Assembly: GCA_034432855.1 (NCBI GenBank)
Contig: DAOUBA010000108.1
Span: 1-30,966, forward strand
Origin: DAOUBA01 sp034432855
GTDB taxonomy: Bacteria; Chloroflexota; Anaerolineae; B4-G1
Reading direction: 5' to 3'
Length of the DNA stretch: 30,966 nt
Shown here piece by piece: positions 7,387 through 15,612 of the stretch. Every line of letters starts with the position of its first letter. Positions within the stretch are counted from its first letter, which is position 1. The notes beneath the pieces were generated by a model. That model made no database searches. It saw nothing but the letters and a program-made list of their open reading frames with translations, and had not been told where the DNA came from. The position numbers and the translations under genes were made by a program.

Positions 7387-8114
7387 AACAGCGGACCCAG
7401 AAGCGCCAGGCGGAGATGACGATCCTCGAGCACCTGGACGAACTGCGTCAGCGCCTCATGAAGGCGATCATCGCGCTGCTCGTCGGCGTCATCATCGGCA
7501 CGTTCGTCACCAGGCCTATCCTGCAGATCCTGCTGTCCCCGCTCGGCGACCTGAAGCCGCAGGCGATCAAGCCCACCGAGACGATCTCGGTTTACTTCCA
7601 GATCTCGATCATCACCGGGCTGGTGCTGGCGATGCCATTCATTATGTACCAGGTTTTTCAGTATGCAGCGCCGGGCCTCGAGCCGCACGAAAAACGCTAC
7701 ATCATCATCGGCGCGCCGGCGGCGTCGGTCTCATTCGCTGCCGGCGTCCTTTTCGCCGCCACGGTGCTCCTCCGCAACACGATCCCGTTCCTGACCAACA
7801 TCCTATCAGACATCATCGAACAAAAGCCCACGATCGAGAACTATATCAACTTTGTGGGCAGTGTGCTCCTGTGGGTCGGTGTCGTCTTCGAGACGCCGCT
7901 GGTGATGTATATCCTGGCCAAACTGGGCGTCGTCAGTTACAAAGGCTACATCAGAGTGTGGCGCGTCGTCTTCATCGGCGCGGCAATAGGCGCGGCGCTC
8001 ATCACACCTACCATTGATCCCATCAACATGATGCTGGTGATGGGGCCATTCTTGCTACTATATGGGCTGGGCATCTTTTTGGCCTGGCTTGCACGCCCAA
8101 AGACTGCAGAATAA
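7383..8114 (+). CDS. tatC: Sec-independent translocase subunit TatC
   Basis: A 243-residue inner-membrane protein with six predicted transmembrane helices that binds the twin-arginine motif of Tat signal peptides. Family marks are visible: the cytoplasmic N-terminal EHLDELRQRL, the APGLEPHEKRY loop after helix 2, the VFETPLVMYIL segment with its conserved Glu and Pro, and the LITPTIDPINMMLVMGP stretch before the last helix. The polar Lys/Arg-rich N-terminus is short. The gene overlaps tatB by four bases and lies 27 bp before the P-type ATPase, which may be read from the same transcript. Confidence 0.95.
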   Translation: MKQRTQKRQAEMTILEHLDELRQRLMKAIIALLVGVIIGTFVTRPILQILLSPLGDLKPQAIKPTETISVYFQISIITGLVLAMPFIMYQVFQYAAPGLEPHEKRYIIIGAPAASVSFAAGVLFAATVLLRNTIPFLTNILSDIIEQKPTIENYINFVGSVLLWVGVVFETPLVMYILAKLGVVSYKGYIRVWRVVFIGAAIGAALITPTIDPINMMLVMGPFLLLYGLGIFLAWLARPKTAE

Positions 8115-8141
8115 CTATTCCACCTGACAGCGAGGACTTGA

Positions 8142-10925
8142 ATGGCAGAAGCAGTTGCATGGCATAGCCGAAGCATCGAAAGCGTGGCCGAAGCGTTCGG
8201 CGTGGACCTGAAAACCGGCCTCGGTGACGAACAGGTCAAGAGCCGCCAGACGCAACACGGCCCCAATGAATTGGTCGAACAACCCCGTCCTGGATTCTTC
8301 AGCATGCTGCTCGACCAGTTCAAGAACTTTGTCGTCCTGCTGCTGATCGTTGCCGCCGTGATCTCGCTCTTGCTGGGCGAATGGATTGACGCCAGCGCCA
8401 TCATGGCCATTGTCATCCTCAACGCCATCCTGGGCGTGGTTCAGCAGAGCAAGGCCGAAGAGGCGCTCGCTGCGCTCAAAAAGATGGCTGCCCCTGAAGC
8501 CCACGTGTTACGCGACGGGCACCGCATCACCATCCCGGCGCGCGAACTCGTCCCCGGCGATATCGTCTTCCTCGAAGCCGGCAATTTCGTCCCCGCGGAC
8601 GTGCGCCTGGTCGAAAGTGTCAACCTGCGCATTGACGAGGCCTCGCTCACGGGAGAATCCGTGCCGGTGGAAAAGCGCGCCGCCATCGAACTGCCCGAGG
8701 AGATTCCGATAGGTGACCGCGTCAACAGTGCATTCATGGGCACCACCGTCACCTACGGGCGCGGCACCGGCATCGTTACCGCCATCGGCATGCAGACGCA
8801 GATCGGCCAGATCGCCGAGATGCTCCAGTCCTACGAGGAAGAAGAGACGCCGCTCCAGAGACGCCTCGACCAACTGGGCAAGTGGCTGGGCATCGGTTGC
8901 CTCGTCATCTGCGGTCTGGTTTTCATCGAATCCGTCGTCCAGGATATCAACCTGCGCCTGATCATCGAGCAAGGTTTCCTGGGGTATTTGACGCAGACCC
9001 AGCAGCAATTGGTTGATTTGTTCCTGATCGCGGTCAGCCTGGCGATCGCCGCGGTTCCCGAAGGATTGCCTGCTGTCGTCACGATCTGTCTGGCGATCGG
9101 CATGCGTGAAATGGTGCGCCGCCACGCGCTGATCCGCCGCCTGCACGCGGTCGAAACACTCGGCTCGGCCACCGTCATCTGCTCCGACAAGACCGGCACG
9201 CTGACGCAGAACGAGATGATGACGGTGCGCCTCTACGTAGCGAACCTGCGGCTCGACGTGACCGGTGAGGGTTATCAGCCTGTTGGCTCATTCCATCACT
9301 ACGGCGAGCCGGCCGATCCGCGCGAAAACTCCGAGATGATGGAACTGCTCAAGGGCGCGATGCTCTGTTCCGACGCGCGGCTAGAGCCGGTGACATCCGA
9401 AGATGGCAGAACGAAGTACCGCATGGTCGGCGATCCGACCGAAGGGGCGATGGTGGTCACGGCGGCGAAAGCGGGCTTGTGGCGCGAGGAACTGGAGGCG
9501 CAATACCCCCGCGTGGCCGAGGTTCCCTTCGACAGCGACCGCAAACGGATGAGCACGATCCACCAGGCCGACGATGGCCGTTACATTGCCTACGTCAAAG
9601 GCGCCCCCGACGTGGTGCTGGAACTGTGCCACACGATCCTCGAGGACGGCAAAGACGTGCCGATCACCGAGGCGCGTCGCCAACACATCATCAACACCAT
9701 CCACGAACTGGGGCGCGGCGGGTTGCGCGTGTTGGGCGTGGCTTACCGTAATCTGGATCGGGTGCCCTCAAATCCAACCGCCGAGGAGATCGAGCAGCAC
9801 CTTTCCCTGATCGGTCTGGTCGCGATGATTGATCCGGCGCGGCCCGAGGTCAAGCCCGCCATTGAGGAGGCGCGGCAGGCGGGTATCCGCACGGTGATGA
9901 TCACCGGCGACTATCCCGAAACGGCGCGCACCATCGCCACCGAGATTGGCCTGATCCAGGGTGACGGACACGTCGTCAGCGGCGCAGAGATTGACGCCAT
10001 GTCCGACGACAAACTGCGAGAGATCATCGAGGATGTGGACGCGTTCGCCCGCGTCTCGCCGCAGCACAAGGTGCGCATCGTCGAGGCGCTCAAGGCGCGT
10101 GGGCACATCGCAGCGATGACCGGCGATGGCGTCAACGACGCTCCGGCGCTCAAGCGCGCGGACATCGGCGTGGCGATGGGCATCACCGGCACCGACGTTG
10201 CCAAGGGCGCTGCGGATATGGTGCTCACCGACGACAACTATGCCTCTATCGTGTCTGCCATCGCGCAGGGGCGTATCATCTACTCCAACATCCGCAAGTT
10301 CGTGTTCTATCTGCTCTCCTGCAATATGGCGGAGATTTGCACCATCTTCCTGGGCACGATGTTCAGCCCAGCCTCGCCGCTGGCAGCGATCCAACTGTTG
10401 TGGGTGAACCTGCTCACCGATGGCGCCCCCGCACTGGCGCTGGGAATGGAGAAGGGCGATCCTGACATCATGCAGCAAAAGCCGCGCCCGGTCAACGAGC
10501 CGATCATCAACCGTCCTATGATCGCCGGCATCGTCGTGCAGACTATCGCCATCACATCCGCAGTACTCTTGGCTTACTTTATCGGGCTGGCGAAGTGGGG
10601 GGTAGATATAGCACGGACAATGGCCTTTGTCACGCTCTCGGTCTCCGAGTTGGCCCGCGCCTACACGGCCCGCTCCGAACGTGTCCCGTTCGTCAAATTG
10701 GGCGTCTGGAGCAACAAGTACATGCAGTACGCCGTCGTGCTTTCTCTCATCCTGCTGCTCAGCGTCGTATACATCCCGTTCCTTCAACCATTCTTCAAGA
10801 CCGTGCCGCTGGGTCTGGTGCAATGGGAGGTCATCCTGCCATTGATTTTCGTACCGGCCATCGTCGCCGAACTCACCAAGGTCATCACGGCGCTCATCCG
10901 CCGCCGCGAAGCCTTGAAGGCGTAG
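8142..10925 (+). CDS. P-type Ca2+-transporting ATPase (type II)
   Basis: A 927-residue cation pump of the inner membrane. Domains in order: cation-ATPase N-terminal domain (1-75), helices 1-2, actuator domain with TGES at 170-173, helices 3-4 with PEGLP near 306, phosphorylation domain with DKTGTLT (Asp349), nucleotide-binding domain with KGAPD, hinge GDGVNDAP (Asp662), then about six C-terminal helices. Metal-site residues favour calcium: PEGLP in helix 4, NMAE in helix 5 (Asn and Glu at the SERCA site spacing) and NLLTDGAPALALG in helix 6 with the Asn, Thr and Asp of SERCA. It is closest to the SERCA/SPCA/PMR1 group; Mn2+ transport is not excluded. Whether both SERCA calcium sites exist cannot be settled by eye. 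GAGG precedes the ATG. Confidence 0.92.
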   Translation: MAEAVAWHSRSIESVAEAFGVDLKTGLGDEQVKSRQTQHGPNELVEQPRPGFFSMLLDQFKNFVVLLLIVAAVISLLLGEWIDASAIMAIVILNAILGVVQQSKAEEALAALKKMAAPEAHVLRDGHRITIPARELVPGDIVFLEAGNFVPADVRLVESVNLRIDEASLTGESVPVEKRAAIELPEEIPIGDRVNSAFMGTTVTYGRGTGIVTAIGMQTQIGQIAEMLQSYEEEETPLQRRLDQLGKWLGIGCLVICGLVFIESVVQDINLRLIIEQGFLGYLTQTQQQLVDLFLIAVSLAIAAVPEGLPAVVTICLAIGMREMVRRHALIRRLHAVETLGSATVICSDKTGTLTQNEMMTVRLYVANLRLDVTGEGYQPVGSFHHYGEPADPRENSEMMELLKGAMLCSDARLEPVTSEDGRTKYRMVGDPTEGAMVVTAAKAGLWREELEAQYPRVAEVPFDSDRKRMSTIHQADDGRYIAYVKGAPDVVLELCHTILEDGKDVPITEARRQHIINTIHELGRGGLRVLGVAYRNLDRVPSNPTAEEIEQHLSLIGLVAMIDPARPEVKPAIEEARQAGIRTVMITGDYPETARTIATEIGLIQGDGHVVSGAEIDAMSDDKLREIIEDVDAFARVSPQHKVRIVEALKARGHIAAMTGDGVNDAPALKRADIGVAMGITGTDVAKGAADMVLTDDNYASIVSAIAQGRIIYSNIRKFVFYLLSCNMAEICTIFLGTMFSPASPLAAIQLLWVNLLTDGAPALALGMEKGDPDIMQQKPRPVNEPIINRPMIAGIVVQTIAITSAVLLAYFIGLAKWGVDIARTMAFVTLSVSELARAYTARSERVPFVKLGVWSNKYMQYAVVLSLILLLSVVYIPFLQPFFKTVPLGLVQWEVILPLIFVPAIVAELTKVITALIRRREALKA

Positions 10926-11029
10926 CCGATTTCTGGTTCTGGAGAGGGAATGGTTCAGATTTCCACGGTGCAATAGCCCGGCGGGCACAGCTGAATAGAG
11001 ATCCGAGAACTATCCAGAGGAGGCCGAAT

Positions 11030-11461
11030 ATGTGGAAAGAGTTCAAAGAGTTCATCATGCGCGGGAACGTGATAGACCTGGCTGTCGGTATCATCATCGG
11101 CGCGGCGTTTGGCAAGATCGTCACCTCGCTCGTCAACGACATCATCATGCCGCCCATCGGGTTATTACTGGGTAAAGTGGACTTTAGCAATCTCTTCATC
11201 AACCTATCCGGGCAGCCCTACGCCACGCTGGCGGCGGCAAAAGAGGCCGGCGCCGCTACCATTAACTATGGCGCGTTCATCAATACCGTAATTGACTTTC
11301 TCATCGTGGCCCTTGCCATATTCCTGGTCGTGCGTGTGGTGAATCGTTTGCGGCGCAAGCCGGAGGCCGCGCCCACGACGAAAGAGTGCCCGTATTGCTG
11401 CACCGCGATCCCCATCCAGGCCACGCGCTGCCCGCATTGCACGTCGCAATTGACAGCGTAG
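11030..11461 (+). CDS. mscL: Large-conductance mechanosensitive channel with C-terminal zinc ribbon
   Basis: A 143-residue pentameric channel that opens under membrane tension in osmotic downshock. Residues 1-100 match MscL closely: KEFKEFIMRGNVIDLAVGII, AAFGKIVTSLVNDIIMPPIG and GAFINTVIDFLIVALAIFLVV. The usual C-terminal amphipathic helix (LTEIRDLL in E. coli) is missing and is replaced by a zinc-ribbon-like tail with C120, C123 (and C124), C134 and C137 (CPYC and CPHC). The ATG at 11030 follows AGAGGAGG by six bases; an open frame extends upstream into the ATPase gene but it has no matching ribosome site. The tail may bind metal or alter assembly; its role is inferred. Monocistronic, ending at a shared terminator. 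Confidence 0.93.
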   Translation: MWKEFKEFIMRGNVIDLAVGIIIGAAFGKIVTSLVNDIIMPPIGLLLGKVDFSNLFINLSGQPYATLAAAKEAGAATINYGAFINTVIDFLIVALAIFLVVRVVNRLRRKPEAAPTTKECPYCCTAIPIQATRCPHCTSQLTA

Positions 11462-11479
11462 ACAGTACGTCACAGTCGG

Positions 11480-11505
11480 CGTAAAACGTAATCGTAAAAC
11501 GTAAT
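11480..11505. repeat. Tandem 13-bp repeat
   Basis: CGTAAAACGTAAT occurs twice in direct succession (11480-11492 and 11493-11505), then degenerates into GCGTAACACGTAAAG. Similar ACGTAA words occur near 27190. It lies between two convergent genes, directly before the terminator hairpin. Confidence 0.6.
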
Positions 11506-11518
11506 GCGTAACACGTAA

Positions 11519-11549
11519 AGGCGCGGGAGGACTGGAGCCCCCCGCGCCT
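11519..11549. terminator. Shared hairpin between convergent mscL and beta-helix genes
   Basis: AGGCGCGGG (11519-11527) pairs perfectly with CCCGCGCCT (11541-11549) around a 13-base loop. A short T-run (CCTTTG) follows on the + strand. It is placed where it could end transcripts from both sides. Confidence 0.6.
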
Positions 11550-11573
11550 GCCTTTGTGCGCCAGTGTGCCTGC

Positions 11574-13739
11574 TCAAAAGTTGCGCAACACGAGCGGGAG
11601 GAAAATCCTGCGAGGAACGCTGTTGACTACAACGATGGTTTCCCCCGCTGCACCCTCCAAGGTCGAGACCCGCACCGTGTTAGTCAGCGGACCCACATAG
11701 CCGGTTTCGACTGTGATGACGATCGTTTGTACCCAAACCCCGCCAGGAGCAGTGACGCTCGGTGTCCAGGTGAGAATGCCGCCGGGCATCACATGTTCGG
11801 GCAGCGTGTCGGTGATAATGGCGTGTAAATCTACATTCCCGGTATTGGTAACATGGATAGTGTAGGTCAGCCGCGCTCCTACCTGCACCGAGTCGGGTTC
11901 AGCCGACTTGCTTACCCCTAACGAGGGTGTAACCTGGGCAATCGAGGTCACGGTATATATGCCAGTGGCCCCTTCTTGCGTCGTGACCTGCACCACATTA
12001 GTCAGCGACCCGGCGTACCCCATCTCGACAGTGACAGGGATCATCTGCACCCAGACACCCTTCGGTGCAGGGATGGTCGCCACCCAGGTGAGTACGCCAG
12101 CGGGCGTAACATGTGCGGGCAGCACATCGGTGATGACAGCGTGCAAATCTACATTGCCGGTGTTGGTAATGCAGATGGTATAATTGAGCCGCGCCCCAGC
12201 CCGCACCGGATTGGGATCGGCCTGCTTGGAAACTTCCATAGCGACCGAAAATTCGTCTGCCCCGATATCGTAACCAGTCCCCACAGGTCGTGGTTCGCCG
12301 TCTATGTCAGTCTCTATCCCTGCGTGCACCCCCCGGTCCCGCGCCGCCGAGCCGGCCGTCAGGTGATAGCCGTCAACGGCGAAAGCCGGATCGCCTGTGT
12401 ATTGATTCTGTATCATCACGACAGCAGTGACGCCTTGCGAGACCGTGATGGGCGTCTCAGGGTCCCAGAGAATGCCATTCACCGTGACGGTGTTGCCGCT
12501 GGTGACGCTGATGCCCACCGTGTGACTTGCAAGAATTGTGTTAGTTACGGCTACGATACTGTAGCCTGAATCACTACTCTGCACCTCAACCCCAACGCCA
12601 TCCCTCCAAACGTTACGCGCGATGGTCGTATGAATCAAGTGCAAATGAACCGCAGACACACTCAGACCGCCGGCGTTGTTGGCTACTATGGCATTGACGA
12701 ACTGACAGGTTGCCTCACTTGCTTCTACCCCGCGACCCACATTGAAGGCAATAACGTCGTTAGCAAACACGATCGGGCCGGTGGCTTGGTGCACAGACAC
12801 TCCGCCGGCGCCATCTGAGGCCGTATTATTGATAATCTCGTTGTCTTGGAATCTCATCTTGCCCCATTCTGCAGACACACCTCCCCCAGCATCAGATTGG
12901 TTATTGGCTATCGTATTGCCGATAAGGGATGCCTCCTTCTCCCCCTCTATGTCCATGTTGTGTACATATATTCCACCACCGTTTACCCCGGCAACATTGT
13001 GCATTACCAAGTTGCCACTAAGCATAGGACTACTTTTACTTATGATTGCCACCCCGCCGCCTTGTCGGGAGGCTGTGTTGCTGTATATGCCATTATGGTT
13101 GAGCACGGCAGCACTTCTGCTGATAAACACCCCACCCCCGCTATCTGCCGTGTTGCTGAATATCTCATTGCCGCTGATCACAGCCGTAGCCGTTAAAACA
13201 TATATCCCACCTCCACTATTGTTCCACCAGCCTCCTAGTCCATCCGCGTTTCCTCCGGTAATGCGCAGTCCCTCAATCATGGGGCTGATGTTGCCCACGA
13301 TAAAGAGTACCCGCCCCTGCTCCCGCGCGTCCAGCGTCGTAGGCTGGGTGAGAGGGTATGGTATGCTCCAGTTGGTCGTGGTATAGCCGCCCTGGATGGT
13401 GATGGTCTTGCTGATGTAAACCACCTGAGTAATCGGCCGGACATTCGGGTTTGGCGAATAATAGTCATCCGGAGCCAAACGGGCACTTATATCCGCATAC
13501 ACTCCTTCCGCCACCTTGATCACATCCCCATCGTTGGCCGCATCCACCGCCGCCTGGACGCTCGTGTAATCACACCCCCCATCCAGGCACACGGTGATGA
13601 TGTTGCCCGCTGCCGCCGGGGAATGGGGTGAGGCGGCTCCTGCCGCTACCTCCCCGCCCTTCGCCAGCCAGAGCAGAGCCGCCACCAATCCCAACCCCAG
13701 CGTCAGCGCGAGGCCGAAATGGATGGTCAAGCGTTTCAT
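11574..13739 (-). CDS. Exported right-handed beta-helix protein with two DUF11 domains
   Basis: A 721-residue secreted protein. The start is the ATG at 13739 because AAGGAGG lies eight bases upstream; longer starts read through that site. Residues 1-37 form a signal peptide. Residues about 50-430 are a parallel beta-helix with NosD/pectate-lyase-like repeats (DYTSVQAAVDAANDGDVIKV, then many GGGIYV, SGNEIFSNTAD and GGGVSV rungs). Two DUF11 modules follow, each beginning SKQADPNPV or SKSAEPDSV and containing LTYTIHVTNTGNVDLHAIITDTLP. The final residues are RRIFLPLVLRNF, a terminal motif I associate with exported Chloroflexota proteins. Polysaccharide binding or lyase activity is possible, but catalytic residues could not be assigned. 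Divergent from malQ. Confidence 0.88.
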   Translation of the reverse strand: MKRLTIHFGLALTLGLGLVAALLWLAKGGEVAAGAASPHSPAAAGNIITVCLDGGCDYTSVQAAVDAANDGDVIKVAEGVYADISARLAPDDYYSPNPNVRPITQVVYISKTITIQGGYTTTNWSIPYPLTQPTTLDAREQGRVLFIVGNISPMIEGLRITGGNADGLGGWWNNSGGGIYVLTATAVISGNEIFSNTADSGGGVFISRSAAVLNHNGIYSNTASRQGGGVAIISKSSPMLSGNLVMHNVAGVNGGGIYVHNMDIEGEKEASLIGNTIANNQSDAGGGVSAEWGKMRFQDNEIINNTASDGAGGVSVHQATGPIVFANDVIAFNVGRGVEASEATCQFVNAIVANNAGGLSVSAVHLHLIHTTIARNVWRDGVGVEVQSSDSGYSIVAVTNTILASHTVGISVTSGNTVTVNGILWDPETPITVSQGVTAVVMIQNQYTGDPAFAVDGYHLTAGSAARDRGVHAGIETDIDGEPRPVGTGYDIGADEFSVAMEVSKQADPNPVRAGARLNYTICITNTGNVDLHAVITDVLPAHVTPAGVLTWVATIPAPKGVWVQMIPVTVEMGYAGSLTNVVQVTTQEGATGIYTVTSIAQVTPSLGVSKSAEPDSVQVGARLTYTIHVTNTGNVDLHAIITDTLPEHVMPGGILTWTPSVTAPGGVWVQTIVITVETGYVGPLTNTVRVSTLEGAAGETIVVVNSVPRRIFLPLVLRNF

Positions 13740-13811
13740 CGTCACATCCTCCTTCATTGTAAGGTCTCTTCGGGGAGAACAGCCTTCCCACAACATAGAA
13801 CACCGCACCTG

Positions 13812-13825
13812 CCGCAACGTTGCGG
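13812..13825. promoter_or_regulatory. Perfect 14-bp palindrome, LacI-family-type operator
   Basis: CCGCAACGTTGCGG reads the same on both strands, with the central CG and flanking GCAA/TTGC arms typical of LacI/GalR-family operators. It lies just upstream of the malQ -35 region and between malQ and the divergent beta-helix gene, so it could control either or both. No LacI-family regulator gene is in the window. Confidence 0.45.
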
Positions 13826-13828
13826 GCG

Positions 13829-13857
13829 TTACCCCCACCGGCAACTTGTAGTATAAT
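13829..13857 (+). promoter_or_regulatory. malQ promoter, probably leaderless transcript
   Basis: TATAAT at 13852-13857 is a perfect -10 box. A weak -35 (TTACCC, 13829-13834) lies 17 bases upstream, which suggests activator help or poor basal strength. Transcription would begin at about 13863-13866, at or next to the malQ ATG, and no Shine-Dalgarno sequence is present. Confidence 0.6.
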
Positions 13858-13865
13858 CCTCTCCG

Positions 13866-15413
13866 ATGAAAACACCAGCACTACAGAGATCGCACAAGTT
13901 CCCCCGCGCCGGCGGCATCCTGCTGCATCCTACTGCGCTCCCAGGCCCCTTCGGCATCGGCGACCTGGGCGATGAGGCGTACCGCTTCGTGGACTTTTTG
14001 GCCGCCGCCGGCCAAACCTACTGGCAGGTGTTGCCGCTAAACCCCGCCGACTCTACATACTCTCCCTACGCCGGCTTCTCCGCATTCGCCGGCAGCCCGC
14101 TGCTCATCAGCCCGCAGAAACTCGTGGAGGCCGGCCATCTCGCGCTGGATGATCTGCCCTCCCTTCCTGCGAGCGGGGAAGAGGGCTTGGACCGCGTGGA
14201 CTTTGAAACGGCGATCCCGTACAAGACGGCGCTGCTCGACCGCGCCTTCGCCAACTTTTGCGACCACGCTCCGGCGGAGCAGCGGGCGGCATTCGAGCGC
14301 TTTTGCAATGAGCACGCTTCCTGGCTGGACGATTTCGCACTCTTCACCGCCCTCAAGGAAGCACACGATGGGCAGGCCTGGTACGATTGGGAACCGGGGC
14401 TTGTCAGGCGCCGACCTGCCACGCTGACCCGTTGGCGCGGGCGACTGACACGCGAAATCGAATGCCACAAGTACCGCCAGTGGCAGTTCTTCGAGCAGTG
14501 GTTGGCGCTCAGGCAGCACGCCAACGCGCGCGGCATTCGCATCATCGGCGACATCCCTATCTTCGTGGCGATGGACAGCGCCGACGTGTGGGCCAAACCG
14601 CACCTGTTCCAATTCGACGCACATCTGCGCCCCACGGTCGTCTCCGGCGTGCCGCCCGATTACTTTAGCCCAACCGGCCAACTGTGGGGCCACCCGCTCT
14701 ACCGCTGGGACGAGATGGCCGAGGAGGGCTATGCCTGGTGGCTCGCCCGCTTTCGCCTGACCTTCACCCTGGCCGACGTGGTGCGGGTGGATCACTTTCG
14801 CGGCTTTTACAACTACTGGGAGGTGCCGGCGGACGAGGAGACGGCGCTCAACGGGCGCTGGGTGCCCGGACCAGGAGCGGCATTCTTCCGCACCGTCACC
14901 GATGCGCTCGGCGACCTTGCCATCATCGCCGAAGACCTGGGCGAAATTGACAAAGAGGCTCGCGCGGCCATCTCCGCGCTGCAGGCCGAGTTCGACTACC
15001 CGGGGATGAAAGTGCTCCAGTTCGCATTTGGCGACCAGGCCGATAACGAGCACTTGCCGCACAACTTTGTCCACAACTGTGTGGTCTACACCGGCACGCA
15101 CGACAACGATACGGTCGCGGGCTGGTACCGGACTGCACCGGAGCACGTACGCGATCACGTGCGCCGCTACCTGGCCTGCGATGGCAGCGACATCGCCTGG
15201 GACATGATCCGCCTGGCCTGGTCGTCGGTCGCCCACACCGCCATCACCACGGCGCAGGACCTCCTGAGCCTGGGAAGCGAAGCGCGCTTCAATCTACCCG
15301 GCAGCATCGGCGGGGCGAACTGGCGTTGGCGGCTGTTGCCCGGCGCGCTGAATGAGGGGAGTGCGGCACGGCTGGCGGACATGACCGCGCTCTATGGACG
15401 CAACTTGAAATAG
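13866..15413 (+). CDS. malQ: 4-alpha-glucanotransferase (amylomaltase)
   Basis: A 515-residue cytoplasmic GH77 enzyme that transfers alpha-1,4-glucan segments in glycogen and maltodextrin metabolism. Family landmarks: HPTALPGPFGIGDLG and YWQVLPLNP near the N-terminus, DIPIFVAMDSADVW, the nucleophile Asp309 in RVDHFRGF, the acid/base Glu356 in IIAEDLGEI and Asp413 in GTHDNDTV. The spacing agrees with the Thermus enzyme (293/340/395). Length is the short bacterial form with no N-terminal extension. The ATG has no ribosome site and lies eight bases behind a TATAAT, so a leaderless mRNA is likely. The palindrome upstream suggests sugar-responsive control. A sugar-type transporter is encoded at 2312, but not adjacent. 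Confidence 0.96.
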   Translation: MKTPALQRSHKFPRAGGILLHPTALPGPFGIGDLGDEAYRFVDFLAAAGQTYWQVLPLNPADSTYSPYAGFSAFAGSPLLISPQKLVEAGHLALDDLPSLPASGEEGLDRVDFETAIPYKTALLDRAFANFCDHAPAEQRAAFERFCNEHASWLDDFALFTALKEAHDGQAWYDWEPGLVRRRPATLTRWRGRLTREIECHKYRQWQFFEQWLALRQHANARGIRIIGDIPIFVAMDSADVWAKPHLFQFDAHLRPTVVSGVPPDYFSPTGQLWGHPLYRWDEMAEEGYAWWLARFRLTFTLADVVRVDHFRGFYNYWEVPADEETALNGRWVPGPGAAFFRTVTDALGDLAIIAEDLGEIDKEARAAISALQAEFDYPGMKVLQFAFGDQADNEHLPHNFVHNCVVYTGTHDNDTVAGWYRTAPEHVRDHVRRYLACDGSDIAWDMIRLAWSSVAHTAITTAQDLLSLGSEARFNLPGSIGGANWRWRLLPGALNEGSAARLADMTALYGRNLK

Positions 15414-15471
15414 CCACGCTGCAGTATTGCCCGCGAAAGACTATCACAGCTGCGGGATTCTGTCAGCGCGT

Positions 15472-15492
15472 GGGGCGGGAATTACCCCGCCC
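15472..15492 (+). terminator. GC-rich hairpin after malQ
   Basis: GGGGCGGG (15472-15479) pairs with CCCCGCCC (15485-15492) around AATTA. There is no clear T-run after it, so it may be a weak terminator or a pause hairpin; it lies 10 bases before the next promoter. Confidence 0.4.
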
Positions 15493-15502
15493 CTCATTGA
15501 TG

Positions 15503-15531
15503 TTGCAGGATTATGCCGCTGAGGGTATAAT
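15503..15531 (+). promoter_or_regulatory. Strong sigma70-type promoter before the site-2 protease cluster
   Basis: TTGCAG at 15503-15508, a 17-base spacer and a perfect TATAAT at 15526-15531. The transcript would begin near 15538 and its leader contains an eight-pair hairpin (GCGGGCGT 15584-15591 with ACGCCCGC 15597-15604) just before the start codon. Confidence 0.65.
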
Positions 15532-15583
15532 GCAAGTGAAGCAGAATTCGTTCGCCTGCTACAACCGACTCGACGCACGCGAG

Positions 15584-15604
15584 GCGGGCGTGGCAAACGC
15601 CCGC
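15584..15604. repeat. Hairpin in the leader of the site-2 protease gene
   Basis: GCGGGCGT pairs with ACGCCCGC around a five-base loop, ending eight bases before the possible GTG start. It could limit ribosome access or be a dispersed repeat. Confidence 0.4.
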
Positions 15605-15612
15605 TTCTGACT

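Noticed and set aside
9768..10988. Long open frame (about 406 codons) antisense to the P-type ATPase
   Set aside because: It lies opposite a certain gene, is rich in Asp/Arg/His from complement codons, has no family motif and no ribosome site. It is a by-product of high GC.
10595..11029. Upstream extension of the mscL frame
   Set aside because: It runs through the end of the ATPase gene in another frame; the MscL N-terminus and AGAGGAGG fit ATG 11030 exactly.
11480..11520. CRISPR-like repeat block
   Set aside because: Only two 13-base units in direct contact with no spacers, and no cas genes are present.
14037..15236. Long open frame antisense to malQ
   Set aside because: It mirrors the codon pattern of malQ, and malQ has all catalytic residues in its own frame.
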